DNA from: Pseudomonas rhizosphaerae
GTDB taxonomy: Bacteria > Pseudomonadota > Gammaproteobacteria > Pseudomonadales > Pseudomonadaceae
DNA: 64,000 bases
Direction: 5' to 3'
NCBI RefSeq assembly: GCF_000761155.1
Contig: NZ_CP009533.1
Span: 124,001-188,000 of the forward strand
Shown piece after piece: positions 54,612 to 64,000 of this stretch. The position numbers and the translations under genes were made by a program. The notes beneath the pieces are model-generated. The model did no database searches. It saw only the letters and a program-made list of their open reading frames with translations, and was not told the origin of the DNA. Position 1 is the first letter of the stretch, and the number at the start of each line of letters is the position of its first letter.

Positions 54612-55379
54612 TTACGCTTCCCCCAGGTAGGCTTTGATCACGTCAGGATTGTCGCGGATCTGTTCCGGTGTGCCATCGGCCAGGGGCGTGCCTTGGTTGA
54701 TCACGACGATGTGGTCGGAAATGCTCATCACCAGCTTCATGTCATGCTCGATCAGTAGCACGGCTGCGTTGTGCTCTTCGCGGAGCACGCCGATCAGCGC
54801 CTTCAGGTCATCGGTTTCCCGCGGGTTGAGGCCCGCAGCGGGTTCGTCGAGCATCAGCATGCGTGGGCGCGTCATCATGCAACGGGCGATTTCCAGGCGG
54901 CGTTGCTGGCCATAGGCAAGCGTTCCTGCGGTGCGGTTGGCGAACTCCTTGAGGTTGACTTTTTCCAGCCAGTATTCGGCGTACTCCATCGCGTCCCTTT
55001 CGCTCTTGCGGAAGTTCGGCGTCTTGAACAGCCCGGCGAAGAAATTGGTGTTCAAGTGCCGATGCTGGGCGATCAGCAGGTTCTCCAGCGCGGTCATCTC
55101 CTTGAACAGGCGCACGTTCTGGAAGGTGCGCACCACGCCCTTGCGGGCGATCTGATGGCCGGGCAGGCCCTGGATCGGCTGGCCATCGAGCAGGATCGTC
55201 CCGCCGCTGGGCTTGTAGAAACCGGTGAGGCAGTTGAACACCGTGGTCTTGCCGGCGCCGTTGGGGCCGATCAGGGCGACAACCTGCTTTTCCTTCACGC
55301 TCAGAGCCACACCGTTGACCGCCAGCAGGCCGCCGAAGCGCATGCTCAGGTCAGTGACTTGCAGAATGTTCTGGCTCAT
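54612..55379 (-). CDS. livG: Branched-chain amino acid ABC transporter ATPase LivG (BraF)
   Basis: LivG (255 residues) is the second ATPase of the importer and pairs with LivF. Walker A is [14 protein letters not shown] near 39, the signature reads [16 protein letters not shown] near 151, and Walker [16 protein letters not shown] near 171. The start overlaps the livM stop by 4 bases (ATGA), indicating coupled translation. Confidence 0.95.
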   Translation of the reverse strand: MSQNILQVTDLSMRFGGLLAVNGVALSVKEKQVVALIGPNGAGKTTVFNCLTGFYKPSGGTILLDGQPIQGLPGHQIARKGVVRTFQNVRLFKEMTALENLLIAQHRHLNTNFFAGLFKTPNFRKSERDAMEYAEYWLEKVNLKEFANRTAGTLAYGQQRRLEIARCMMTRPRMLMLDEPAAGLNPRETDDLKALIGVLREEHNAAVLLIEHDMKLVMSISDHIVVINQGTPLADGTPEQIRDNPDVIKAYLGEA

Positions 55380-56625
55380 TTGCGCAGCTCCAGGTGGGGA
55401 CGCTGCATCGGAAGCAAGCCTTGCGGACGCCAGATCATCATCAGCACCATCAGGGCGCCGAACATCAACATGCGGTAGTCGCTGAATTCACGCATCAACT
55501 CGGGTAGCAGGATCATCACGATGGCGGCGAGGATCACCCCCAGCTGCGAACCCATGCCACCCAACACGACGATGGCGAGAATGATCGCCGACTCGATGAA
55601 GGTGAACGACTCCGGGGTAACCAGGCCTTGGCGCGCGGCGAAGAAGCTACCGGCAAAGCCTGCGAACGCTGCCCCCAGGGTGAACGCGGAAAGCTTGATC
55701 ACGGTCGGGTTCAGGCCCAGCGCGCGGCAGGCGATTTCGTCTTCGCGCAAGGCTTCCCAGGCTCGGCCGATGGGCATGCGCAACAGGCGATTGATGACGA
55801 ACAGCGCGGCCAGGGCCATCATCAGGGCGATCAGGTAGAGGAAGATGACCTTGCCGATCGGGCTGTATTCCAGGCCGAAGAACTGGTGAAAGGTCTGGCT
55901 GCCCTCGGCGGCGCGGCGTTCGAACGTGAGGCCGAAGAAGGTCGGCTTCTCGATGTTGCTGATGCCGTTCGGGCCACCGGTGATGTCGGTGAGGTTGCGC
56001 AGGAATATGCGGATGATCTCGCCGAAACCCAAGGTCACGATCGCCAGGTAGTCACCGCGCAGGCGCAGCACCGGGAAACCCAGCAGGAAGCCGAAGGTGG
56101 CCGCCAGCAGGCCCGCCAGCGGCAGGCACTCCCAGAAGCTCAGGCCGAAGTAGTGCGAGAGCAGGGCATAGCCATAGGCGCCGACCGCGTAGAAGCCCAC
56201 GTAGCCCAGGTCGAGCAGGCCCGCCAGGCCGACCACGATGTTCAGCCCCAGGCCGAGCATGACGTAGATCAGGATCAGGGTGGCGATGTCGACCGCGCCG
56301 CGTGAACCAAAGAACGGCCACACGAACGCCAGCAGCACAAGGGCCAGGATCACCCAGCGCTGGGTGCTGGGCAGGGTCAGGAAGTTCGAGGCCTTGGCCG
56401 GTATCAGTGGTCGGCTCGAATCGCGGCGCAGACCACCGATGCGCTCGGCGAACAGCACCCGCAGGAACATCAGCACCGAACAGCCGGCGATGGTCAGCAG
56501 GGTGCCCGTGCTGGCGTTCTGCACAACCAGGGTGACGCCAGAGAAGGCCAGCTTCAGGCCCAATACCGGGTAGGCCACGGCCCATACCAGTGCCGCGCTG
56601 AAGAGCGCGGATCGAAGAGACTTGC

Positions 56626-56629
<4 letters not shown>
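55376..56629 (-). CDS. livM: Branched-chain amino acid ABC permease LivM (BraE)
   Basis: LivM (417 residues) is one of the two membrane subunits. After an N-terminal extension with three helices (a DUF3382-like part), the core has about eight helices with the LivM signature [27 protein letters not shown] near 140 and the coupling-helix region [20 protein letters not shown] near 300. It overlaps livH by 4 bases. Confidence 0.95.
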
Positions 56630-57549
<920 letters not shown>

Positions 57550-57710
57550 TTACCGCGCTCCTAAAAACCTGTTCGCATTTCTCCAGCCATGTCCGAGCGC
57601 TCTCCTTGGCGCAGTGTTGCCGGGCAGGGCAGGTGAACCGCTGGTCACGGTTTCAAGATTTTCAGGGGGCCAGGCGGTGCTTTGCACCGGCTGTACCCGT
57701 CACTCGTAAA

Positions 57711-57741
57711 ACAAAGCCCACTGCGGTGCAGTGGGCTTTGT
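57711..57741 (-). terminator. Partial terminator between braC and livH
   Basis: ACAAAGCCCACTGC and GCAGTGGGCTTTGT form a perfect 14-bp stem around 3 bases, followed on the - strand by TTTACG. It probably lets some transcripts continue into livHMGF while most stop, giving excess binding protein. Confidence 0.82.
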
Positions 57742-57757
57742 GGGGGTATTGCCAGGC

Positions 57758-58873
57758 TTACTGGGCGGCTTCGGTCTTCGGCTTGCCGAAGTGCCACTCG
57801 TAGACCACGAACTGGAAGTTCTTCAGGTCGCCCTTGTCGTCGTAGCTCAGCTCACCCATCGGCGTCTTGAAGGTACCGGCGTGGATGGCTGCGGCCACCT
57901 TGTCGGTGTCTTCGCTCTTGGCGGCGGTGATGCCGTCGGCAATCACTTGCACGGCCGAGTAGGACGGGTAGACGAACGGACCGCTCGGGTCCTGCTTCTT
58001 GTCCTGGAAGGCTTTGGTCAGGGCGACGTTGGTCGGGTCCTTGTCGAAAGACTTGGGCAGGGTGACCAACAGGCCTTCGGAGGCTTCTCCGGCGATCTGC
58101 GAAATCGAGTCGTTGCCCACGCCTTCAGGGCCCATGAACTTGGCGTTCAGGCCTTTTTCCTTGGACTGGCGCAGGATCTGGCCTAGTTCCGGGTGGTAGC
58201 CGCCGTAGTAGACGAAGTCGACATTGGCCTGCTTGAGCTTGGCGATCAGCGAAGAGAAGTCCTTGTCGCCGGCATTGATGCCTTCGAACACGGCGACCTT
58301 GACGCCTTTGCCTTCCAGGGTGGTCTTGACCGCGCTGGCAATGCCTTCGCCGTACTGCTGCTTGTCGTGGATCACGGCCACGGTCTTGGGCTTGACCACG
58401 TCGGCGATGTAGTTACCGGCGGCAGGGCCCTGGGCGCTGTCCAGGCCGATGGTCCGGAAGACCAGCTTGTAGCCACGCGCGCTGAGCTCGGGGCTGGTGG
58501 CCGCCGGGGTGACCATGATGATGCCTTCGTCTTCGTAGACGTCGGATGCAGGCTGGGCGGAGCTGGAGCACAGGTGACCGACGACGAACTTGACGCCGTC
58601 GTTGACGACCTTGTTGGCGACTGCAACGGCTTGCTTGGGGTCGCAGGCGTCGTCGTATTCGACCGCTTCGAGTTTCTTGCCGTCGACGCCGCCCTTGGCG
58701 TTGATCTGCTCGATGGCCATCTTCGCGCCGTTGAACTGCATCACGCCGTATTCGGCGACCGGGCCGGTCTTGGGACCGGCGATGCCGATCTTGATGGTGT
58801 CGGCCGCCATCGAGTGGCTGGCGACGCCGGCCAGAACCAGAGCGGCAAACAGTTTGGAAATCTGCTTATTCAT
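57758..58873 (-). CDS. braC: Branched-chain amino acid substrate-binding protein BraC
   Basis: BraC (371 residues) is the periplasmic Leu/Ile/Val-binding protein that feeds the LivHMGF transporter. The signal peptide (MNKQISKLFAALVLAGVASHSMAA) is cleaved near residue 23. The mature part is a class I binding fold (IKIGIAGPKTGPVAEYG, then VKFVVGHLCSSSAQPASDVY), with a His/Ser binding pocket. AGGGAGC precedes the ATG. It is separated from the other transporter genes by a hairpin, typical of highly expressed binding proteins. Confidence 0.96.
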   Translation of the reverse strand: MNKQISKLFAALVLAGVASHSMAADTIKIGIAGPKTGPVAEYGVMQFNGAKMAIEQINAKGGVDGKKLEAVEYDDACDPKQAVAVANKVVNDGVKFVVGHLCSSSAQPASDVYEDEGIIMVTPAATSPELSARGYKLVFRTIGLDSAQGPAAGNYIADVVKPKTVAVIHDKQQYGEGIASAVKTTLEGKGVKVAVFEGINAGDKDFSSLIAKLKQANVDFVYYGGYHPELGQILRQSKEKGLNAKFMGPEGVGNDSISQIAGEASEGLLVTLPKSFDKDPTNVALTKAFQDKKQDPSGPFVYPSYSAVQVIADGITAAKSEDTDKVAAAIHAGTFKTPMGELSYDDKGDLKNFQFVVYEWHFGKPKTEAAQ

Positions 58874-59242
58874 TAGTGCTCCCTTTTTGCGTTGTAGTTT
58901 TTATAGTCCTGGCCGAACAGGCGACGGACCGAATCTTGGCCATCCTCGCCGCTTGACCCCCTCGGCGAACATGGCAGACGACATCCGAATCTGCACCCGA
59001 CAACTGTACCGGTACAGTGTAGAGCGCCGGTTTGTCGGTTGGAAAGCTGGTGTTTGCAGCGAATTCGACTGGTTGTCGCGATATCGACATAAACTTATAG
59101 ATTCAAGTACCTGTCGACGACTACAAGGGCCAAATAAGGCCATTTCGCCGGGACTGAACTTGCACCTATATATTGCAACCGGGTTTTTCCAGACAGCTCG
59201 GACCGCTATGATGGCGCCGATTTTTTCCTGACGGTAAAACCC
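58874..59242. other. Divergent intergenic region braC / DUF2288, with 16-bp palindrome
   Basis: No gene is supported in these 369 bases. They hold the braC ribosome-binding site (about 58877-58884) and upstream AT-rich bases. The perfect palindrome ACTGTACCGGTACAGT at 59003-59018 is operator-like and lies 130 bases upstream of braC. It is not a LexA box, since CTG and CAG are separated by 8 bases, not 10. The regulator is unknown. Confidence 0.5.
59003..59018. promoter_or_regulatory. 16-bp perfect palindrome upstream of braC
   Basis: ACTGTACCGGTACAGT is a perfect inverted repeat in a region where control sites are expected for braC and the DUF2288 gene. Its size and symmetry suit a dimeric HTH regulator. 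No gene for such a regulator is adjacent. The target and regulator are inferred only from position. Confidence 0.5.
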
Positions 59243-59548
59243 ATGACTGAAAACGTTAGCACCCTCTATGCCAAGCTGCTCGGCGAGACGGCAATTATCG
59301 AATGGCAGGCGCTGCAACCCTTTTTCGCCAAGGGTGCCCTGTTGTGGGTCGATCCTGCGTTGGATTTGATCGCTGTCGCACAGGCGCTGGCCGAGGACGC
59401 TCAGGCGTTGGTGGCTCAGTGGCTGGCCGCAGGCCAGGTCGAAAAGCTGTCTGCGTCGCGGGCCCTGGATTTTTGCGAGCGCGATCCAACGCTGTGGGCT
59501 GTGGTGGTCTCGCCCTGGGTCGTGATCCAGGAAAGGGCAGCGCTATAA
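59243..59548 (+). CDS. DUF2288 family protein
   Basis: A 101-residue cytoplasmic protein of DUF2288. It is predominantly helical, with the family segments KLLGETAIIEWQALQPFFAKGALLWVDP at the start and DPTLWAVVVSPWVVIQE near the C-terminus. No function is known. It is a single-gene unit followed by two hairpins. Confidence 0.82.
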   Translation: MTENVSTLYAKLLGETAIIEWQALQPFFAKGALLWVDPALDLIAVAQALAEDAQALVAQWLAAGQVEKLSASRALDFCERDPTLWAVVVSPWVVIQERAAL

Positions 59549-59552
59549 GCGA

Positions 59553-59569
59553 CGCACCGTTGCGGTGCG
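59553..59569 (+). terminator. Hairpin after the DUF2288 gene
   Basis: CGCACCG and CGGTGCG pair perfectly around TTG, 5 bases after the DUF2288 stop. No clear U-tract follows. Confidence 0.5.
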
Positions 59570-59603
59570 ACACTGTCGGTAACAGCCGGGTGTAACCGTA
59601 ACG

Positions 59604-59637
59604 CCATGCCGGGCAGGTACGGGCCTGCCAGGCATGG
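59604..59637. terminator. Hairpin between DUF2288 and rapA
   Basis: CCATGCC-G-GGCAGG pairs with CCTGCC-A-GGCATGG around TACGGG, giving a long stem with one internal mismatch between convergent genes. It may terminate either transcript or protect 3' ends. Confidence 0.6.
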
Positions 59638-59643
59638 CATGGA

Positions 59644-62490
59644 TCAGCCGGCCACCAGGACCCGAATCGCCTCAAGGCGCAGGGCGGCCTTGTCGAGCAT
59701 GGCCAGGCCTTCCTCGCGCTGCTTGCGCAGGGCGACCAGTTCACTGTCACGCACGGTTGGATTGACCGCCTGCAGGGCGGTCAGGCGTGCCAGTTCTTCA
59801 TCCGTCTCGGCGGCCAGGCGATGTTGCGCCTGTGCCACGCGTTCGGCATGGCGTGGCGCGATCTTGCTTTCACCGGCAGTGATGCGCGGTGCCAGCACGT
59901 CGCGCTGGGCCTGGATGAACTTGTTGGCGCTGGCCTTGGGTACGCTTTCGAGCTGGTCGTTGAGGGTTTCGAACGACACCCGCGAGGACAGGTCGTTGCC
60001 GTTGGTGTCGAGCAGGCAGCGCAGCGCGGCAGGCGGCAGGTAACGCCCCAGCTGCAGCGAGCGAGGTGCCACGACTTCGCTCACGTAGAGCAATTCCAGC
60101 AGCACGGTCCCAGGCTTGAGCGCCTTGTTCTTGATCAGCGCCACGGCGGTATTGCCCATGGAGCCCGCCAGAACCAGGTCCATGCCGCCCTGCACCATGG
60201 GATGCTCCCAGGTGATGAACTGCATGTCCTCGCGCGACAATGCCTGCTCGCGGTCGTAGGTAATGGTCACGCCTTCGTCGTCGCCCAGGGGGAAGCTGGC
60301 ATCCAGCATCTTTTCGCTGGGACGCAGGATGAGGGCATTGTCGGAGTGATCCTCGCTGTCGATACCAAAGGCATCGAAGAGGGTTTCCATATAGATGGGC
60401 AGGGCGAATTGATCGTCCTGCTCTTCGATCGCGGCCACCAGGGCCTGGCCCTCGCCATCGCCGCCGGAGTTGAGCTCCAGCAGTCGGTCGCGCCCGGTGT
60501 GCAGCTCGCTTTCCAGCGCCTCGCGGCGGCTGCGCGCTTCGTCGATCAAGCCTTGCCATTCGCCGTCGTCGGCATTTTCCAGCATGGGCAGCAGGCGCGG
60601 GCCGAACGCATGCTGCAGCGCATTGCCGGTAGGGCAGGTGTTCAGAAAGGCGTTGAGCGCGCTGTGGTACCACTGGAACAGACGCTCCTGCGGACTGTTT
60701 TCCAGGTACGGCACGTGCAGTTCGATAATGTGCTTCTGGCCGATCCGGTCGAGACGGCCGATGCGCTGCTCCAGCAGGTCGGGGTGCGCAGGCAGGTCGA
60801 ACAGCACCAGGTGGTGGGCGAACTGGAAGTTGCGCCCCTCGCTGCCGATTTCCGAACAGATCAACACCTGGGCGCCAAATTCCTCGTCGGCGAAGTACGC
60901 CGCCGCGCGGTCGCGCTCCAGGATGCTCATGCCTTCGTGGAACACCGTGGCCAGGGTACCGGAGCGCACGCGCAGGGCGTCCTCGAGGTCCATCGCGGTT
61001 TCGGCGTGGGCGCAGATGACCAGCACCTTGGTGCGCTTGAGCATCTTGAGGGTGTCGATCAGCCATTCAACGCGCGGATCGAAGCGCCACCAGCGCTCGG
61101 TTTCACCGTCTTCGGCCTGGGCCTGGAAGCTGACTTCCGGGTACAAATCGGCGTGCTCGCCCAGGGGCAACTCGAGGTACTGATCGGGGCATGGCAGAGG
61201 GTAAGGGTGCAGCTTGCGTTCGGGGAAGCCTTGCACGGCGGCGCGGGTGTTGCGGAACAGTACGCGCCCGGTGCCGTGACGGTCGAGCAGTTCGCGGATC
61301 AGACGCGGGCCGGCTTCCTCGTCGCCGGCGTTGACCGCCGCGACCAGGGTATCGCCATCGGCGCCGAGCAGGCCATGAATGGTCTGTTGCGCAGTGGTCG
61401 ACAAGCGGCCTTTGTCCAGCAGCTCCTGCACCGCTTCGGCGACCGGGCGGTAGTTCTCGCTTTCGGCGCGGAAGGCCGCCAAGTCGTGGAAGCGGTTCGG
61501 ATCGAGCAGGCGCAGGCGCGCGAAGTGGCTGTCCTGGCCCAGTTGCTCAGGGGTCGCAGTGAGCAGCAGGACGCCGGGAATGACCTCGGCCAGCTGCTCG
61601 ACCAGGGAGTACTGCGGGCTGGCCTTTTCTTCGTGCCAGACCAGGTGATGCGCCTCGTCGACGACCAGCAGGTCCCAGCCGGCGGCGAACAGCGCGTCCT
61701 GGGCCTTCTCGTCTTCGGTCAGCCATTCCAGCGAAACCAGCGCCAGTTGCGCGTCCTCGAAGGGGTTGCTGGCATCACTCTCGATGAAGCGCTCGGCATC
61801 GAACAGTGCCACCTGCAGGTTGAAGCGCCGGCGCATCTCCACCAGCCATTGGTGCTGGAGGTTCTCCGGGACCAGGATCAGTACGCGGCTGGCGCGCCCG
61901 GACAGCAGTTGGCGGTGAATGACCAGGCCGGCCTCGATGGTCTTGCCCAGGCCTACTTCGTCGGCCAGTAATACCCGGGGCGCGATGCGGTCGGCCACTT
62001 CGCGGGCGATGTGCAGCTGGTGCGCGATGGGTTGCGCACGCACGCCACCCAGGCCCCATAGCGAGGACTGCAACTGCTTGCTGGTGTGCTCAAGGGTGTT
62101 GTAGCGCAGCGAGAACCACGGCAGCGGGTCGATCTGGCCGGCGAACAGGCGGTCACTGGCCAGACGGAACTGGATGAAGTTGGACAGCTGGGTTTCAGGC
62201 AGCGTACGAGGCTCGTTCTGCGCATTGAGGCCGTGGTAGACCAGCAGGCCGTCGGCGTCGTCGACTTCGCGTACGGTCAGTTTCCAGCCTTCGAAATGGG
62301 TGATCACATCGCCCGGAGAGAAGCGCACGCGCGTCAATGGGGCATTGCGCAATGCGTACTGGCGGGTTTCGCCGGTGGCCGGGTAGAGCACGGTGAGCAA
62401 GCGACCGTCCTGAGCCAGGACGGTGCCCAGGCCGAGTTCCGCTTCGCTGTCGCTGATCCAGCGTTGCCCCGGTTGATACTGCTGCGCCAT
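59644..62490 (-). CDS. rapA: RNA polymerase-associated protein RapA
   Basis: RapA (948 residues) is a Swi2/Snf2-type ATPase that binds RNA polymerase and promotes its recycling after termination. It has N-terminal Tudor-like domains (residues 1-110), a DEAD-like core with Walker [16 protein letters not shown] near 175 and DEAHHL near 278, and a C-terminal helicase lobe with IGRLDRIGQ near 600. The ATG at 62490 starts [11 protein letters not shown], and the longer frame upstream is rejected. It is divergent from apbC. Confidence 0.96.
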   Translation of the reverse strand: MAQQYQPGQRWISDSEAELGLGTVLAQDGRLLTVLYPATGETRQYALRNAPLTRVRFSPGDVITHFEGWKLTVREVDDADGLLVYHGLNAQNEPRTLPETQLSNFIQFRLASDRLFAGQIDPLPWFSLRYNTLEHTSKQLQSSLWGLGGVRAQPIAHQLHIAREVADRIAPRVLLADEVGLGKTIEAGLVIHRQLLSGRASRVLILVPENLQHQWLVEMRRRFNLQVALFDAERFIESDASNPFEDAQLALVSLEWLTEDEKAQDALFAAGWDLLVVDEAHHLVWHEEKASPQYSLVEQLAEVIPGVLLLTATPEQLGQDSHFARLRLLDPNRFHDLAAFRAESENYRPVAEAVQELLDKGRLSTTAQQTIHGLLGADGDTLVAAVNAGDEEAGPRLIRELLDRHGTGRVLFRNTRAAVQGFPERKLHPYPLPCPDQYLELPLGEHADLYPEVSFQAQAEDGETERWWRFDPRVEWLIDTLKMLKRTKVLVICAHAETAMDLEDALRVRSGTLATVFHEGMSILERDRAAAYFADEEFGAQVLICSEIGSEGRNFQFAHHLVLFDLPAHPDLLEQRIGRLDRIGQKHIIELHVPYLENSPQERLFQWYHSALNAFLNTCPTGNALQHAFGPRLLPMLENADDGEWQGLIDEARSRREALESELHTGRDRLLELNSGGDGEGQALVAAIEEQDDQFALPIYMETLFDAFGIDSEDHSDNALILRPSEKMLDASFPLGDDEGVTITYDREQALSREDMQFITWEHPMVQGGMDLVLAGSMGNTAVALIKNKALKPGTVLLELLYVSEVVAPRSLQLGRYLPPAALRCLLDTNGNDLSSRVSFETLNDQLESVPKASANKFIQAQRDVLAPRITAGESKIAPRHAERVAQAQHRLAAETDEELARLTALQAVNPTVRDSELVALRKQREEGLAMLDKAALRLEAIRVLVAG

Positions 62491-62691
62491 GCTGCCTGTC
62501 TCCCGCTTTTGAAAAGGCGCTGATTCTAACGGATTGGGGGGCGCAGGGCCAAAGGTATGCTGAATAATCTGGGCGTCGCGCCCCGATCCAAAGGCCCGTG
62601 CCCGAGCTGCACGCAAATCCAATCTGCCGAGCGTTGTGCAGACGCGTTAGGATAGCCGCCTGTTTTGCTCAGTCTTTGATCGGGAGTAGCC

Positions 62692-63786
62692 ATGAGCACC
62701 GTGAATCGCGCAGCGGTGGAAGCCGTCCTTCGCCAGTACACCGACCCCTACCTGAACCAGGATCCGGTCAGCGCCGGCTGTGTGCAGGCCATCGATATCG
62801 ACGGCGGGCAGGTGGAGGTGCGTCTGCAGTTGGGGTACGCCGCCGGCCTGTTCAAGAATGGCTGGGCCCAGGTGTTGCAGACTGCCGTCGAAAACATCGC
62901 CGGGGTAGACCGTGCCCGTGTGCAGATCGATTGCGTGGTTCAGGCGCACAAGGCCCAGGCGCAAATTCCGGGCCTGGCCAACGTCAAGAACGTGGTGGCC
63001 GTGGCCTCGGGCAAGGGCGGGGTCGGCAAGTCGACCACGGCAGCCAACCTGGCGCTGGCCCTGGCTCGTGAAGGTGCGCGGGTAGGGATTCTCGACGCTG
63101 ACATCTATGGCCCCAGCCAGGGCGTGATGTTCGGCATCGCCGAGGGCACACGGCCCAAGGTCAAGGATCAGAAATGGTTCGTGCCTATTCAGGCGCACGG
63201 GGTGGAGGTGATGTCGATGGCCTTCCTCACCGATGACAACACGCCCATGGTCTGGCGTGGCCCGATGGTGTCCGGTGCCTTGTTGCAACTGGTCACCCAG
63301 ACTGCCTGGGACGACCTCGATTACCTCGTCATCGATATGCCACCTGGCACCGGCGACATCCAGCTGACCCTGGCGCAGAAGGTGCCGGTGGCGGGTGCCG
63401 TGATCGTCACCACGCCCCAGGACCTGGCCTTGCTGGATGCACGCAAGGGTGTCGAGATGTTCCGCAAGGTGCACATCCCGGTACTCGGCGTGGTCGAGAA
63501 CATGGCCGTGCACATCTGCTCGAACTGCGGCCATGCCGAGCATCTGTTCGGCGAAGGTGGGGGTGAGAAGCTCGCGTCGCAATACGGTGTGGAGCTGCTG
63601 GCATCACTGCCCCTTTCGATGCTGATTCGCGAGCAGGCCGACGGTGGCAAGCCGACGGCCGCAGCTGAGCCGGAAAGCCAAATCGCCATGGTCTATCAGG
63701 AATTGGCCCGGCACGTCGGGGCGCGGATCGTCTTGCAGGAAGCCGATGCACCCGTGATGCCCAGCATCACCATGACCGACGACTGA
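62692..63786 (+). CDS. apbC: Iron-sulfur cluster carrier protein ApbC
   Basis: ApbC/Mrp (364 residues) is a P-loop ATPase that carries and transfers [4Fe-4S] clusters. It has an N-terminal DUF59/MIP18-like domain (about 1-80), a deviant Walker A VASGKGGVGKSTTAANL near residue 104, and cluster-binding cysteines in CSNCGH near 278. The signature MPPGTGDIQLTL is present near 220. GGGAG precedes the ATG. A cold-shock gene follows on the opposite strand. Confidence 0.95.
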   Translation: MSTVNRAAVEAVLRQYTDPYLNQDPVSAGCVQAIDIDGGQVEVRLQLGYAAGLFKNGWAQVLQTAVENIAGVDRARVQIDCVVQAHKAQAQIPGLANVKNVVAVASGKGGVGKSTTAANLALALAREGARVGILDADIYGPSQGVMFGIAEGTRPKVKDQKWFVPIQAHGVEVMSMAFLTDDNTPMVWRGPMVSGALLQLVTQTAWDDLDYLVIDMPPGTGDIQLTLAQKVPVAGAVIVTTPQDLALLDARKGVEMFRKVHIPVLGVVENMAVHICSNCGHAEHLFGEGGGEKLASQYGVELLASLPLSMLIREQADGGKPTAAAEPESQIAMVYQELARHVGARIVLQEADAPVMPSITMTDD

Positions 63787-63857
63787 TTGCTGCCGAAGGC
63801 GCGGCGGGTGCACTGTGGTGTGCTCGCCGCTTTTGGGAAAGCCAACGAATTGCGGGC

Positions 63858-63888
63858 ATAAAAAAACCCCGCCGATGAGGGCGGGGTT
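63858..63888 (-). terminator. Terminator of the cold-shock gene
   Basis: On the - strand AACCCCGCC and GGCGGGGTT pair around six bases and are followed by a long T-run. It lies 24 bases after the cold-shock stop codon and may also work for apbC from the other side. Confidence 0.9.
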
Positions 63889-63911
63889 CTTTAGAAGCTG
63901 TTCAGCTCAAG

Positions 63912-64000
63912 TTAGATAGCTTGAACTTCTTCAGCTTGCATGCCTTTCTGACCGCGGGTAGCGATGAAAGAGACCTGCTGGCCTTCTTTCAGGCTTTTGA
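63912..64000 (-). CDS. Cold-shock protein (CspA family), C-terminal part
   Basis: Only the last 28 or so codons are inside the window. They read SLKEGQQVSFIATRGQKGMQ and end AEEVQAI, the C-terminal end of a CspA-family cold-shock domain protein, which binds single-stranded RNA and DNA as a chaperone. The start and the RNP1/RNP2 motifs lie beyond the right edge. Which Csp paralogue it is cannot be said. Confidence 0.9.
   Translation of the reverse strand, partial: KSLKEGQQVSFIATRGQKGMQAEEVQAI

Noticed and set aside
59004..59017. CTGTACCGGTACAG as a LexA box
   Set aside because: The CTG and CAG are separated by 8 bases; the LexA operator needs 10.
59030..59060. A sigma-54 promoter upstream of the DUF2288 gene (TTGGAAAG...TTTGCA)
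   Set aside because: The GG and GC elements are three bases too far apart for RpoN.

Overview
The window is a gene-dense, GC-rich stretch of chromosome from a fluorescent-type Pseudomonas, most like the P. putida group. This rests on gene content and order (cinA-recA-recX; erdR-dgkA-finR-fpr; rne/rluC through the fab cluster to holB-pilZ-tatD; the quiP-OmpA-dinG-pdxH-bra block), on a QSregVF-family protein, on a probable RgsA sRNA beside tatD, and on Pseudomonas-type REP/REPIN elements. Family assignments come from reading the translated proteins and recalling homologues. No database search was run.

Layout. 1-2.3 kb: the end of an unresolved neighbour, then the cinA-recA-recX recombination block with a LexA box before recA. 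2.3-10.2 kb: QSregVF protein, DTW-domain tRNA modification enzyme, response regulator ErdR, DgkA, the divergent finR/fpr redox pair, TrmO, a DUF1456 protein, an S4-domain pseudouridine-synthase homologue that has lost its catalytic Asp, and RimO. 10.3-16.3 kb: potassium transporter Kup, then mprF with an overlapping VirJ/AcvB-type hydrolase (aminoacyl-phosphatidylglycerol synthesis and turnover). 16.5-20.9 kb: initiator tRNA-fMet, then rne with a predicted 5' leader of about 670 nt. 20.9-34.6 kb: the housekeeping cluster rluC-HAD-sppA-(yceF)-yceD-rpmF-plsX-fabD-fabG-acpP-fabF-pabC-mltG-tmk-holB-pilZ-tatD, which joins ribosome maturation, fatty acid synthesis, folate, peptidoglycan processing and DNA replication. 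34.6-36.9 kb: probable RgsA sRNA, a TetR regulator, a DUF4823 lipoprotein and a DUF1285 protein. 36.9-53.7 kb: the AHL acylase homologue QuiP and a series of small envelope genes (His-rich SEC-C protein, LEA2 lipoprotein, two tandem OmpA/TSP3 lipoproteins, a collagen-like exported protein, a CopD-like membrane protein, an OmpA lipoprotein with a Lys/Ala/Pro tail, a glycine-zipper lipoprotein), interspersed with SOS-regulated dinG, an esterase, pdxH and a large FAD oxidoreductase. 53.7-58.9 kb: a complete branched-chain amino acid ABC transporter (braC-livHMGF). 59.2-64 kb: DUF2288 protein, RapA, ApbC and the 3' end of a cold-shock gene.

The window is almost entirely core genome. I found no phage, transposase, CRISPR, toxin-antitoxin or defence island, except that the left edge abuts the mutS-cinA interval, where many pseudomonads carry tailocin genes. 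The points most worth following up are regulatory or small: three half-sites at exact 22-bp spacing in the finR-fpr intergenic region, the catalytically altered pseudouridine-synthase homologue, the long rne leader, a probable leaderless yceD mRNA, the RgsA locus, a 16-bp palindrome upstream of braC, the collagen-like gene overlapping a DUF1145 gene, and the OmpA protein with a histone-H1-like tail.
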